Origin: Amorphophallus konjac
Lineage: Eukaryota; Streptophyta; Magnoliopsida; Alismatales; Araceae
Length of the DNA stretch: 64,000 nucleotides
Reading direction: 5' to 3'
Assembly: GCA_022559845.1 (NCBI GenBank)
Contig: CM040128.1
Location: 218,535,643-218,599,642 of the forward strand
The notes under the pieces: generated by a model
Database searches by the model: none
Seen by the model: only the letters and a program-made list of their open reading frames with translations
What the model was told of the DNA's origin: nothing
In this document: piece after piece, positions 46,270-57,782 of the stretch
How the letters are laid out: each line of letters starts with the position of its first letter
Numbering within the stretch: the stretch's first letter is position 1
Position numbers and translations under genes: made by a program

Positions 46270-47412
46270 TTAGGGTTTGGGGTTTTGGGGGGTTTGCGGT
46301 TTAGGGGTTTAACGGATTAGGGGATAGAGGTTTAGGGGGGTTAGGGGTCAGGGGAGGGTTTAGGGTTTTAAGGGTTCTTGGATTTGGGGGTTTAGGGTTT
46401 AGGGATTGGGATTTAGGGTTGAGGGTTGAGGGTTTTAAGGTTTTTTGGGGTTTGGCGTTTGGGGTTTAGGGGTTTGGCATTTGAGGTTTGGAGTTTAGGG
46501 GTTAACCTTCGAAGGATGGTTTAGGGTTTAGGGTTTAGAGTTTGGGGTTGTTTAGGGTTCATAGTTTAGGGTTTAGGGTTTGGGGGTTTGGGAGTTAGGG
46601 TTTGGGTTTGGGGGTTGGTGCTTTGGGTTTGGGGTTGGGATTTGGGTTTAGAGTTTAGGGTTTTAGGGTTTAGGGGTTTTAGGGGGTTTGGGGTTTGGCA
46701 TTTGGGGTTAGGGGTTAGGGGATGGTTTAGGGTTTAGGTTTTAAGGTTTTAGGGTTTTGGGGTTAGGGTTTGGGTTTCGAGGTTGGTAGTTTGGGTTTGT
46801 GGTTTACGTTTGGGGATTAGAGTTTAGGGTTTAGGGTCTTATGGTTTAGGGGTTTGGGGGTGCTTGGGTTTTGACGTTTGGCGTTTGGGGTTTCAGAGTT
46901 AGGGGTTTAGCAGATTTGAGGTTAGGGGTGTAGGGGGCTAGGGTTAGGGGAGGGTTTAAGGTTTTAGGGTTTGGGGTTCAGTGTTTAGGGTTTTGGGGGT
47001 TTGGGGTTTGGCATTTGGGGTTTGGGGTTTACGGGTTATGATTTAGGGGATGGTTTAGGATTAAGGATTTTAGGGTTTTAGGGTTTGAGGTTGTTCAAGG
47101 TTCACGGTTTATGGTTTGGGGTTGTTTAGGGTTCACGGTTTGGGTTTGGGGATTGGTGGGTTGGGTTTGGGGTTTAGAGTTTAGGGTTTAGTGTTTTGTG
47201 ATTTTAGGAGGTTTGGCGTTTGGGGTTAGGGGTTAGAGAATGGTTTAGGGTTTAGGGTTTGGGGGGTTTGGGATTTAAGGTTTTAGGGTTTAAGGGGTTT
47301 GGTGGGTTTGGAATTTGGCGTTTGACTTTTGGGGTTTGCGGTTTAGTGGTTTAGCAGATTAGGGGTTCGGGGTTTAGAGGGGTTAGGGGGTAGGGGTGAG
47401 TTTAGGGTTTTA
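46270..47412 (+). repeat. Telomere-like satellite
   Basis: TTTAGGG-type array with the same block order as 1,640-2,400 and 3,930-4,800 (GGGATAGAGG, then GGTTAGGGGAGGG, TTTACGGGTTATG and TTCACGG). It ends in TTA at 47,410-47,412. Confidence 0.92.
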
Positions 47413-47580
47413 GGCCACCTTTGTTAACCGGGCAGGGTTAACGTGCTCGACCCCGGAGGGTCGAGCACGCTAACCGACCCCGGTTAGCAGATTGTGTGTG
47501 AGGAGGAGGCGGGTCCCACCGCGCCCACCTCTCTCATCATTTGAGATATTCTCCCGACAATCCCGCAATCAAAGTGGCCC
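47413..47580. mobile_element. Harbinger-type MITE, 168 bp, GC-rich
   Basis: It starts GGCCACCTTTGTTAACCGG; the right end in inverse starts GGGCCACTTTGATTGCGGG. TTA is at 47,410-47,412 and 47,581-47,583. A perfect small hairpin, GCTCGACCCCGGAGGGTCGAGC, lies at about 47,438-47,466. Only 11 bp separate it from the next element. Confidence 0.85.
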
Positions 47581-47591
47581 TTAAGGTTTTA

Positions 47592-49078
47592 GCGCCACTT
47601 TGTTTCAGGATTAAATATATCCCGGTTACATTTATGAGTTCCTCACTTATACCTTTTTGCTTTGGGATTGGGATTGGGTAATTTCTTTGGGCATGGAAAA
47701 TAATATTCTTCTGTGGCAGCGGATATTTTGTTTTTAATGTTCTGTGGCATGTGTACGAATAAATGGAGTTTATAAGAAAATGAGCCTCTTTGGTCATCGT
47801 AAACTGATTTTAATTCGATGTTCTAATAATTATAATATACTCTCAAGAAAAAACAAACTGATCTTGTGCTCACCATCCCGTGATAAACTGTGTCCTCCAA
47901 AAGCAGAAGAAGAAGTAGAAGAAGGAATCGAATGCAAGAGACCGTCATTGGTGCATATTAGTTTGTAACTGTGCACTTTTGACTCAAAATAACTTGACAC
48001 AGATGGCTCAAAATACCTTGTCGCCGTGATTTCAAGCTGGATGACATAGATGACAAAATTAATGGGGATGGGTCTGCATGGCTTGAACGGCCCAGGGCTG
48101 TCAAACTGGGCCGGAGACAGGTCTATTCGGATATAGTTTCTTCAGGTTTGGGTATATCCATCTATCCGATGTTTAAAAAAGTTCAATAGAACTTCTTTTA
48201 ATGTGGTCCTCGAAATGGCCCATTTGTGAAACAATATGTGAAGAGGCTCGATCTCGTATCCGGATGCAGACCGTCGGATGTTGAAGGGAAAGATGACGAG
48301 ATGATCACGCCAAAGGCCACTCAAGAGTAGGCCTGCAAAGAAGATCAAGGATCAAGGGGCCTGTGATAGGGATCCCAGGGAAAATCGTCCAATACTTAAG
48401 TCATCAAGGGGCAAGAGTTGAAAGCAAGAGAAAACGAGGAGTTTGAGGATACGTCATCGCTCTTCACCAGTTGAGAGTTTGAGATGGATAATTCCTAATG
48501 ATCTTTTTTGGGGTCCCTGGGATTAAATAGCCATGAACTCTCCTTCTGGTCCCACAGAGGATGGCGAGAGGGGAGGTAGATTGGGAGCCGTGTTCCCTAG
48601 GTAATGACTCTTACCGATGCGGGACTCTTCACCTTTATCTTAATCCCTTCTCGTCCTTTGGTCTAATCTGTTTGCTTGGAGTTCGCTAGCGGTTATATCG
48701 GATAGGAGCCCGGCCAGTATAGGTCTTCCATGAGGCCAAGGGGAGATTCCTGACGTAAGAATGTCCTCCTCTGGATAAGGATTATCCCCTTTAGAGAGCC
48801 AAAGTTGCCGAGCACCACTCTTATCCTAGCGCTCTTCCGAGGGGGTTTCCTCGGTAACTTTCTAGTCGCTCGGAGCTGTCTTGTAGGAGAGCATTTCCCG
48901 AGTTTGGGGGGCCCTTCGTGTGGGTGTCCGTTCTGGGGTTGGGATAGTTTAACATGGCTTAAGTCTATTTAATCTACTTTTAAGTAGATTATCTAAAAAA
49001 GCTCCCGCCAAATCAAAGAGGGATAAGTTACATCAAAAAGTAACTTATTCCTATGTTAAACCCCAAACAAAGCGACGC
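47592..49078. mobile_element. Harbinger-type MITE carrying about 1.25 kb of foreign sequence (Pack-MITE-like)
   Basis: Its first 90 bp and last 135 bp match the 248-bp element at 53,107-53,354 almost base for base (GCGCCACTTTGTTTCAGG at the start, AAGTAACTTATTCC near the end). TTA flanks it at 47,589-47,591 and 49,079-49,081. Where the short relative has about 20 bp of loop (TTATCCCACCTGTGGAGG), this copy has about 1.25 kb of unrelated sequence, roughly 47,683-48,938. That sequence has ordinary base composition, purine-rich AGAAGAAGAAGTAGAAGAAG at 47,905, and small frames (47,744-47,968 on +, 48,142-48,348 on -) with no recognised motif. Transposable elements that pick up host sequence have this form. 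Confidence 0.8.
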
Positions 49079-52000
49079 TTAGGGTTCAGCGTTTAGGGTT
49101 TTGGGGGGTTTGGGGTTTAGGGGTTAAGTGTTAGGGAATGGTTTAGGGTTTAGGGTTTGGGGTTTGGGGTTGTTTAGGGTTCAATGTTTAGGGTTTAGGA
49201 TTTAGGGTTTGGGGGGTTTCGGGGTTCGAGTTAGGGTTTGGGGGTTGGTGGTTTGGGTTTAGGGTTTAGAGTTCAGGGTTTAGGGGTTTTGGGGGGTTTG
49301 GGATTTGGCGTTTGGAGTTTAGGGGTTTAGGGGTAAGGGGATGGTTTAGGGTTTTAGGGTTTGGGGTTGTTTAGGGTTTAGGGTTTGGGTTTGGAAGTTT
49401 GGGGTTTACATTTGGCGTTTAGAGTTTAGGATTTAGGGACTTAATGTTTAGGGGTTGTGGGGGGTTTGGGGTTTAGCGGATTAGGGGTTAAGGGTTTACA
49501 AGAGTTAGGGGTTAGGTGAGGGTATAGGGTTTTAAGGGTTTAAGGGTTTTAGGGTTTAGGGTTTGGGGTTTAAGATTTAGGATTCAGGGTTTAGGGTTTT
49601 AGGGTTTTTGGGGTTTGGCATTTGGGGTTTAGGGTATAGGCGTTTAAGGGTTTGGCATTTGGGGTTTGGTGTTTGGGGTTTAGGGATTCAGGGGTTAACG
49701 GTTAACGGATGGTTTAGGGTTTGGGGTTTGGGGTTGTTTAGGGTTCACGGCTTAGGGTTTAGGATTTAGGGTTTAGGGTTTGAGTTTGGTGGTTGCTGGT
49801 TTGGATTTGGGATTTTGGTTTGGGGTTCAGAGTTTAGGGTTTAAGGGTTTAGGGGTTTGGGGAGTTTAGATTTGGCGTTTGATGTTATGGGTTAGGGGAT
49901 GGTTTAGGGTTTAGGATTTTATGGTTTCGGGTTTGTGGTTGTTTAGGGTTTAGGGTTTAGAGTTTGGGGGGTTTGGGGGTTAGGGTTTTGTTTTGGTGGT
50001 TGGTGGTTTTGGTTTGAGATTTACGTTTGGGGTTTAGAGTTTAGGGTCTTAGGGTTTAGGGGTTTTTTGGCGTTTGGGGTTTGGCATTTGGGATTTGGGG
50101 TTTAGGGGTTTTTTGGGTTAGGGGTTAGGGGATGGTTTAGCATTTTAAGATTTTAGGGTTTAGGGTTTAGGGTTTAGAGTTTATGGCTTTAGAGTTTTGG
50201 GGTTTTAGGGGGCTTGGGGTTTGGCATTTGGGATTTAGGGTTTTGGGGTTTAGGGGTTAGGGGTTAGAGGGTGGTTTAAGGTTTAGGGTTTGGGGTTGTT
50301 TATGATTTAGGGTTTAGGGTTTGGGAGTTAGGGTTTGGGTTTGGGAGTTGGTGGTTTAGGTTTGGGGTTTATGTATGGGGTTTAGAATTTAGGGTTTAGG
50401 GCTTTGGGGGGTTTAGGGTTTACGGGGTTTGGTGTGTTTGGAATTTGGCATTTGACGTTTAGGGTTTGGGGTTTGGGGTTTGAGGTTTAGTGGTTTAGCA
50501 GATTAGGGGTTAGGGGTTTAGAGGGGTTAGGAGGTAGGGGTGGTTTTAGTGTTTTAGGGTTTAGGACTCAGGGTTTGGGGTTTTGGGTTCAAGGTTTAGG
50601 GCTTTGGGGGGTTTGGGGTTTGGGGTTTGCCATTTGGGATTTGGGGTTTGGCATTTGGGGTTTGGGGTTTAGGGGTGAAGGGTTAGGGGATGGTTTAGTG
50701 TTTAGGGCTTGGGGTTTTGGGTTATTTAGGGTTCACAGTTTAGTGTTTAGGATTTAGGGTTTAGAGTTTGGGGGGTTTCGGGGTTAGGGTTGGAGTTTAG
50801 GGGTTGATGGTTTGGGTTTGGGGTATAGAGTTTAGGGTTTAGGAGTTTGGGGGGGTTTGGGGTTTGGCATTTGGAGTTTAGGGGTTTAAGGGAAGGGGAT
50901 GGTTTAGGGTTTAGCATTTTAGGGTTTGGGGTTGTTTAGGGTTTAGGGTTTGTGGTTTAGGGTTTGGGAGTTTGGGGTTTAGAGTTTAGGATTTAGTGCC
51001 TTACTATTTACGGGTTTTAGGGGGTTTGGGCTTTAGTGGATTAGGGGTTAGAGGTTTACTTAAGGGTTAGGGGAGGGTTTTAAGGGTTTAAGGGTTTTGG
51101 GTTTAGAGATTGGGGTTTAAGATTTAGGGTGAAGGGTTTATGATTTAGAGTTCAGGGTTTTAGGGTTTTGGTGGGTTTGGCATTTGGGATTTGGGGTTTA
51201 GGGGTTTGGTGTTTGGGGTTTAGGGATTCAGGGGTTAACGGTTAAGGGATGGTTTAGGGTTTGGGGTTTGGGGTTGTTTAGCGTTCACGGCTTAGGGTTT
51301 AGGATTTAGGGTTTCAAATTTGAGTTTAGGGGTTGGTGGTTTAGGTTTGGGATTTGGGTTTGGGGTTCAGAGTTTAGGGTTTAGGGGTTTAGGGGGTTTA
51401 GGTTTGGCATTTGGTGTTAGGGGTTAGAGTATGGTTTAGGGTTTAGGATTTTATGGTTTGGGGTTTGTGGTTGTTTAGGGTTTAGGGTTTAGAGTTTGGG
51501 GGTTAGGGTTTCATTTTAGTGGTTGGTGGTTTTGGTTTGGTATTTACGTTTGGGGTTTAGAGTTTAGGGTCTTAGGGTTTAGGTGTTTTTGGGTGTTTGG
51601 GTTTGGCGTTTGGGATTTGAGATTTGGGGTTTAGGGGTTAGGGGTGGGTTTAGCGTTTTAGGATTTTAGGGTTGAGGGTTTTAAGGGTTTTAGGGTTTGA
51701 GGGGATAAGAATTTGGCGTTTGGAGTTTAGGGGTTAAGGGTTAGGGGATGGTTTAGGTTTTAGGGTTTTTAGTTTTAGGGTTTGGGGTTGTTTAGGGTTC
51801 ACGATTTTGGGTTTTGTGTTTGAGGGGTTTGGGGGTTGGTGGTTGGGGTTTAGGATTTAGGTTTGGGGTTTAGAGTTTAGGGTTTTAAGGTTTAGGGGTT
51901 TCAGGGGTTTGGCATTTGGGGTTTTCTGGTTTAGGGGTTTGGGGATGGTTTAGGGTTTAGGATTTTAGAATTTAGGGTTATTTATGGTTTAGGTTTGGGG

Positions 52001-53106
52001 TTGTTTATGGTTTGGTGGTTTGGGTTTGGGGTGTTGGTTTGGGTTCGGGGTTTTGGTTTGGTGTTTGCATTTGTGGTTTAGAGTTTAGGGTTTAGGGGTT
52101 TTGGGGGGTTTTGGGTTTGGCATTTAGAGTTAGGGATTAGGGGATGGTTTAGGGTTTAGGGATTTTGGGGGGTTTGGGGTTTAAGGGTTTAGTGGATTAG
52201 GGGTTAGAGGTTTAGGGGGATTAGGGGTTAGGGGAGGGTTTAGGGTTTTAGGGTTTAGTGTTTTAACCATTTTAGGGTTTTAGGGTTTAGGGTTTAATTA
52301 GGGTTTGGGGTTTAGGGTTTAATTAGGGTTTGGGGTTTAGGGTTTAGGGTTTTAGGGTTTTGGGGGTTTGGGGTTTGTTGTTTAGGGGTTTAGGGGTTTG
52401 ACGTTTGGGGTTAAGGGGTAAACGATTCGGGGATAGTATAGGGTTTGGGGTATTTAGGGTTCACGGTTTAGCATTTAGGATTTAGGGTTTAGGGTTTGGG
52501 GGTTAGGGTTTGGGTTTGGGGGATGGTGGTTTGGGTTTGGGGGTTGGTGGTTTGAGTTTGGGATTTGGGTTTGGGGTTTAGGTTAGAGAATTAGAGTTTG
52601 GGATTTTAGGGTTTAGGGGTTTGGGGGGTTTGGGGTTAGGAGTTAGGGGATGGTTTAGGGTTTTGGATTTTTGGGTTTTATTAGGGTTTATGGTTTGGGG
52701 TTTGTTGTTGTTTAGGGTTTGGGGTGTATGGTTTAGGGGGTTTGGGTTTGGGGGTTGGTGGTTTGGGTTTGAGATTTTGATTTGGGGTTTAGAGTTTAGG
52801 GTTTAGGGTCTTATGGTTTAGGGGGTTTTGGGGGGTTTTGGGTTTGGTATTTGCGGTTAGGAATTAGCGGATTTGGGGTTAGGGGTTTAGGGGGTTAGGC
52901 GCTAGGGGAGTGTTTAGGGTTTAGTGTTTTAAGGGTTTTAGGGCTTAGGGTTTGGGGTTTGGGGTTTGAGGTATAGGGTTCAGGGTTTAGAGGTTTTGGG
53001 GATTTAGAGTTTGGCATTTGGGGTTTGAGGTTTGGGGTTTAGGGGTTTAAGGGTTAACGGCTAGGGGATGGTTTAGGGTTTAGGGTTTTCTGGTTTTAGG
53101 GTTTTA
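49079..53106 (+). repeat. Telomere-like satellite, 1.6-1.7-kb higher-order units
   Basis: TTTAGGG-type array. It repeats the block order of 8,500-14,060: the marker GGGACTTAATGTTTAGGGG at about 49,437 (compare about 8,800) and its variant at about 50,997. It also carries TTTAATTAGGGTTTGGGG near 52,290, as at about 13,570. The two ends of the window therefore hold the same higher-order family. Confidence 0.93.
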
Positions 53107-53354
53107 GCGCCACCTTGTTTCAGGATTAAATATATCCCCATTACATTTATGAGTTCCTCACTTATACCTTTTTGCTTTGGTATCGGATTGGGTTAAATTA
53201 TCCCACCTGTGGAGGTGGGATAGTTTAACATGGCTTAAGTCTATTTAATCTACTTTTAAGTAGGTTATCTAAAAAAGCTCCCGCCAAATCAAAGAGGGAT
53301 AAGTTACATCAAAAAGTAACTTATTCCTATGTTAAACCCCAAACAAAGCGGCGC
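53107..53354. mobile_element. Harbinger-type MITE, 248 bp, simple form of the 47,592 family
   Basis: It starts GCGCCACCTTGTTTCAGG and ends with the inverse of GCGCCGCTTTGTTTGGGG. TTA is at 53,104-53,106 and 53,355-53,357. This copy shows the original loop that is replaced in the 47,592 element, and it has the subterminal hairpin around AAGTTACATCAAAAAGTAAC. Confidence 0.88.
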
Positions 53355-53639
53355 TTAGGGTTTAGGGTTTCGGGGTTAGGGTTAGGGTTTGGGTTTGGGG
53401 GTTGGTGGATTAGGGGTCATTTGGTAGAGGGATATGGCAAGGATATCCCGCGTTCACCGTTTGGTAGAACATAAAAATGCCACGATATGCTGGGTTAAGC
53501 GGATCCCAGGTTAAGCCAAAAATCGGGTTATTTCGGAGGATAACTCATTCCAAGTAAAACTTGGAATGAGTTATCCTCACCTCTGCATCCCCATTCCTGT
53601 CCCCTGAACGACCTCGCCGTGCCCTCGCCGATCCGCACT

Positions 53640-53930
53640 GTTCATCGTCCCTCGCCAGAGCTCTCTCGCCTCCCTCTCTGCAAGCGGGGTCCCTCTCTCG
53701 CCTCCGTGCTCTGCAGGCGGGGTCGTCTCTCGCCTCCGTGCTATGCAGGCGGGGTCGTCTCTCGCCTCCGTGCCCTACAGGCGGGGTCCCTCTCTCGTCT
53801 CTGTGCTCTGTAGGCGGGGTCCCTCTCTCGCCTCCGTGCTCTGCAGGCGCGATCGTCTCTCGCTAGAGCTCTCTCAGCCTCCCCTCTGTCGCCTCCGTGC
53901 TCTGCAGGCGCGATCGATCGGGCTCACCGT
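53640..53930 (+). repeat. Minisatellite of 32-33 bp units in the Harbinger leader
   Basis: CTCGCCTCCGTGCTCTGCAG followed by GCGGGGTCGTCT recurs with starts (at CCTCCG) near 53,701, 53,733, 53,765, 53,798 and 53,831, plus weaker copies on both sides. Because 32-33 is not always a multiple of three, the frame through it does not give one steady peptide, so I read it as untranslated leader rather than protein. Confidence 0.75.
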
Positions 53931-55334
53931 CGATCGAGTATCAAGCCCCGCTCTCACTCTCGCATTCGGGCTGAGTCACCGTGGGAACGTCCTCCCTCAC
54001 CCCTTCCCCGCTCCGCCTCCTCCATCGGCATCGTCCTTTCCGGGCAGATCGGTCAGTTCTCTCCCCTCCTCATCTAGTTTGATTTGATTCTGGTTTTTCT
54101 TGTTATTCCCTTTCATTCTTCAGCTTCCCGTGATCGCATACAAATCACTGCAGATCATGTCACTCACAGGAGGGTTTTTTCTATAATCGATCTAAACAAG
54201 ATCTGTTACTAGGATCTTCGCTGTTTTGGCCTCTGTTGATGGGTTCTGTTTCTCTTGTAGGAGTTCAGCGTGATCTTAGCTGGAATCAGAACATCCAAGT
54301 AATTTTTTGCAGTTTTCTATCAGTTGTGGTAGGGATTCTTTGGCAGAGAACTTTGGATGGCGTAAATAATGTACTGTTTTGTCCGGCTTCCTCATTGCTA
54401 AACTAGTCATGTGCTGCTATGGATGTCAGGAAAGGCAAATAGAAGGGAGTTTCACTGTTCCTGGGTTCTCTACTTTGCTCTTTTACCTATTTACTTTTCT
54501 TATTGTATGTGTTACTTTTCCGTTCTATGTGTTTTAGCTCTCTCTCTCTCTCTCCGAGTGTTGTCATAGTTTTAATCCGAATTGAAACTTCAGTTGAAAT
54601 ATTACTTTATTTGTACTTAGTAGAACATACTTTCAGAAGAAATTTTCAACTGGATCACGTTTTGTGAAGATAACTTGGTGTTTTATAAGGCATTAGGTGT
54701 ATCATTCTTATGTAATTTAGATTTTGATGTGTATTTCAGTATTCATTCCATAATCAATATCCAGAGTGAATTCATTTCAAATGAAGGGCTTACTTAAGAG
54801 CACGTTAGGAAGCAATCTCAGTTCTAAATTAGCACACTAATTATCTATTAGCCCTTCATTTACGTATGCCCATAAGGGTGAAACTTCCACCCTCCTGCAA
54901 ATCATGTGTAATTTTCTGTGGGGCTTTGCCAACTTATGATGTTGACATGTTATAAGATACTTCAGATTATGATGTTGGATTGCTTCATATTATTGTCATG
55001 AATGCTTTAGTCTATGCTAATAATTTTGGATAGGGGATATTATCTTCTGCAGTTTTCAGCTCTTCGGGTGCTTCATATTATCTTCATTTAACAGTCATTT
55101 GAGCTCATTTGCATTGGCCTCATTTTCGGGTTCTTATGATTAATTGTCTTCTACTCCGGACTGCTCCTTCCAGTTGACGTCTGCTTCCCCTTCATTGCTC
55201 CTTCCCCGGTGGTGTGTGGGCTCCTTCTCTGTGGTCGTGTTAGACTGAAATTTATTTCACAGTCATGTGTTGTATTTGCATTCGCCTCAGTTCTCTTTTC
55301 CTAATGATTAATTATGTTTTGAATGTAAATAAGT

Positions 55335-56364
55335 ATGAGTGCATCTAAAGATGGGACAAGTAGAGTGGCAAATTGGAGCAACGAAGCAGATTTAATTTTC
55401 GTAGATCTCCTGGTGGAACACAAGGTGAGCAACGACGGTTTCGCAAATGGAAATTTCACAAAGGAGGCATAGAAGGAAACAGTAAAAAAATTCAATGAGT
55501 TGACCAAGTTAGGATACTCATTGGAGAATTTGAAAAATCGATTTAAAAATCTGAAGAAAAGATACTATTTAATTGTGACTATAAAGAATAGGTCAGGATG
55601 GGGATGGGATGATGATAAGAAAATGCCAACACCAGGCACAGAGGAAACTTGGGATGATCTCATAGCGGTATGTTACATACGTATTGCATAGTTAATTGTT
55701 TAACTTAACTTTCTTTAAATGATCAACATGTTTGTTTATTTTTTAGACCAATAAAGAGTACAAATCAATTCAAGGGAAACCTTTCTTGATTTTTGATCAA
55801 ATGAAGGTGATTTGCTCAAATTCTATGTCAAGAGGGGATGACGCCGTGTGTAATGAAGGTTCCTCTTACCTTGACACACGTAGTGACCCTGGTGATGAGG
55901 AGCAGCAAACTTTGGAGCAAGAATCAGGGCTAGATTTCAATATTAACACTTTCTTGAATGACATTGATACCCCGAAAAATAATCAGCAACCATCGCAAAG
56001 GGAATCTCCAAATGTTGAGACATTCGCGGTCACTCCCTCTATGGCCAAGACCATTCCTTCATCTAGTAATATAAATAGGAAGAGGAAGCGGAGTTCATAG
56101 GGTAATGAGGATTCAATTGACAAGTTAGTAGAATTGGGTCATGAAAGGTTGACCTTGGCAAGAGAGATGCTCCAACTTCAGAAAAAAATTATACCGCCAA
56201 TGGATGAGGCAATTAATATGCTCGTCAACTTACCTGGACTTCCTAATCATGATATTTATAGAGCTATTGAGCTTATCAAGTCTACCAAGGATCGTTCCAT
56301 ATTCACATCTCTTCCAGAAAATTTGAAATTAGGATGGATATTTACTCGTCTGAGATACTATTGA
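55335..56364 (+). pseudogene. Harbinger Myb/SANT-like DNA-binding protein (two in-frame stops)
   Basis: The start is MSASKDGTSRVANWSNEAD. The Myb_DNA-bind_3-type signature follows in order: W..E....LL.E, G.FTKEA, FN, LKNRFKNLKKRY, then GWGWDDDKKM..PGTEETWDD. Exon 1 is 55,335-55,667. A 79-bp intron (GTATGT...TTTTTTAG) joins it in frame to 55,747, giving ATNKEYKSIQGKPFLIFDQM. Codon 46 is TAG (55,470-55,472) where the family has Trp (FTKEAW), and a second TAG lies at 56,098-56,100. The frame continues through both to the natural end at 56,364 (IYRAIELIKSTKDRSIFTSL). There are no frameshifts, so decay looks recent. In this family the protein binds the transposon ends and brings in the transposase. 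Confidence 0.87.
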
Positions 56365-56530
56365 AATCTTCATCGATATCCTTTTTAAATGCACAATTAC
56401 ATGTGCAGTTTTATTTATTCACAATTACTTATTTAATGAAATTAGCTTTAGCTTTAATGATGGTTCATTTCCATGGATTGATTGTTCGTATGCTATTGCA
56501 CACTTATCGATATTTTATTTTCCATTATCA

Positions 56531-57782
56531 ATGGACTTGGGAACTATTGGCACCAGTCCATCACTTGACACGCTCATGAAGTTTATGATGGATGACGAGA
56601 ACTATTGGGACGAAGTTGAACATATAGTTCTCATTCAAATGTTGTCCTCCGACATATGTATCCCTAGGATCCCAATGCACACAGATGTTGGTCGAGGTCA
56701 TAAGTGGGTTAAACAATTAATGGCCGGTCATGTTGGTACATCATACTCTGCTTTTCGGGTGCATCCTCACTTATTCTTAAGGTTAAGGGACAAATTGATG
56801 GAAAGGGGTGTACTTAATGACACCAAAAATATGTCTGCCAGTGAGCAATTAGCAATATTTCTCCTCGAGGTTGGACATAGAGTTGGCAATAGATTACTCA
56901 GAGAATTGTTCCAACATTCAGGAGAGACGATAAGTCTGCATTTTAACAATGTACTCATGGCAGTGTTATCCTTGCGCCATGACTATATTAAGAAGCCGTC
57001 TGTTGAAGATCCAGTACATCCAAAAATTCGATATCATCCTAAATTTTTTCCCTTCTTCAAGGTGATGAACTTTATGATCATTACCAAATAGACATGCATT
57101 AATTGATTCCTTCGAATGTTTGTTAATTGTTATTAATTATGCTTCTGCTTTGTCAGCAGAATGCACTGGGTGCAATTGATGGCACACATATACTTGCAAA
57201 GATTCCGGTGGCTGACCAGCCTCGTTATCGAAATCGGAAGGGTGAAACATCCCAGAATGTCATGGGATGTGTAAATTTTGATCTAATGTTTAGTTATGTT
57301 GTTGTGGGTTGGGAGGGATCAGCTACAGATATGAAAGTCCTCAGGTGGGCATTTGAAAAAGGTGGATTTAACGTACCAGAAGGTAAATGTTATACAATTG
57401 ATAGATCTGTCTATGTTTCGTTCCCCATACTTATTAGAATTCCATCTCGTTTGTTGTCATAGGAAAATTCTGGTTGGTGGATGCAGGATACGCAAACATC
57501 CCCCATTTTTTAGCACCGTACCGCGGCACAAGATATCATCTGCCAGAGTACAGAGGTAATAGGAGATGGGTTGCACACAGGGATAAAAAAGATTTGTTCA
57601 ATCATAAGCACGCACAACTACGCAATTGTGTTGAGCGTGCTTTTGGTGTCCTGGAATCACGTTTCACAATTTTGGTAAAACGTCGTAATTATCCAATTAA
57701 GACACAAGTTAGAATTGTAATGGCTTGTTGCGTGCTCCACAATTTCATTAGAAGGGAGCAAAGTGTTGATTTAATTTTCTAA
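56531..57782 (+). CDS. Harbinger DDE transposase, three exons, C-terminus cut by a stop
   Basis: Exons are 56,531-57,061, 57,160-57,382 and 57,463-57,782, which join in frame to 357 codons. Exon 1 holds the N-terminal helical domain (LIQMLSSDICIPRIPMHTD, then RLRDKLMERGVL and VGHRVGNRLLRELFQHSGET). Intron 1 ends CAGCAG, so two acceptors three bases apart are possible (57,157 or 57,160). Exon 2 carries GAIDGTHI, and intron 2 (80 bp, GTAAAT...TCATAG) splits VPEG|KFWLVDAGYAN. Exon 3 carries LRNCVERAFGVLESRF. The catalytic triad is present: Asp at 57,178, Asp at 57,480, Glu at 57,633. A TAA at 57,780-57,782 ends the frame, but 42 further codons in frame run to TAG at 57,909, an acidic tail ending ERFWERLASPLGPS that resembles a normal family C-terminus. 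Confidence 0.88.

Noticed and set aside
53743..54087. Possible repeat protein with LASVLCRRG units
   Set aside because: It is a translation of the 32-33-bp minisatellite. The period is not a multiple of three, and the region lies in the leader of the Harbinger element.
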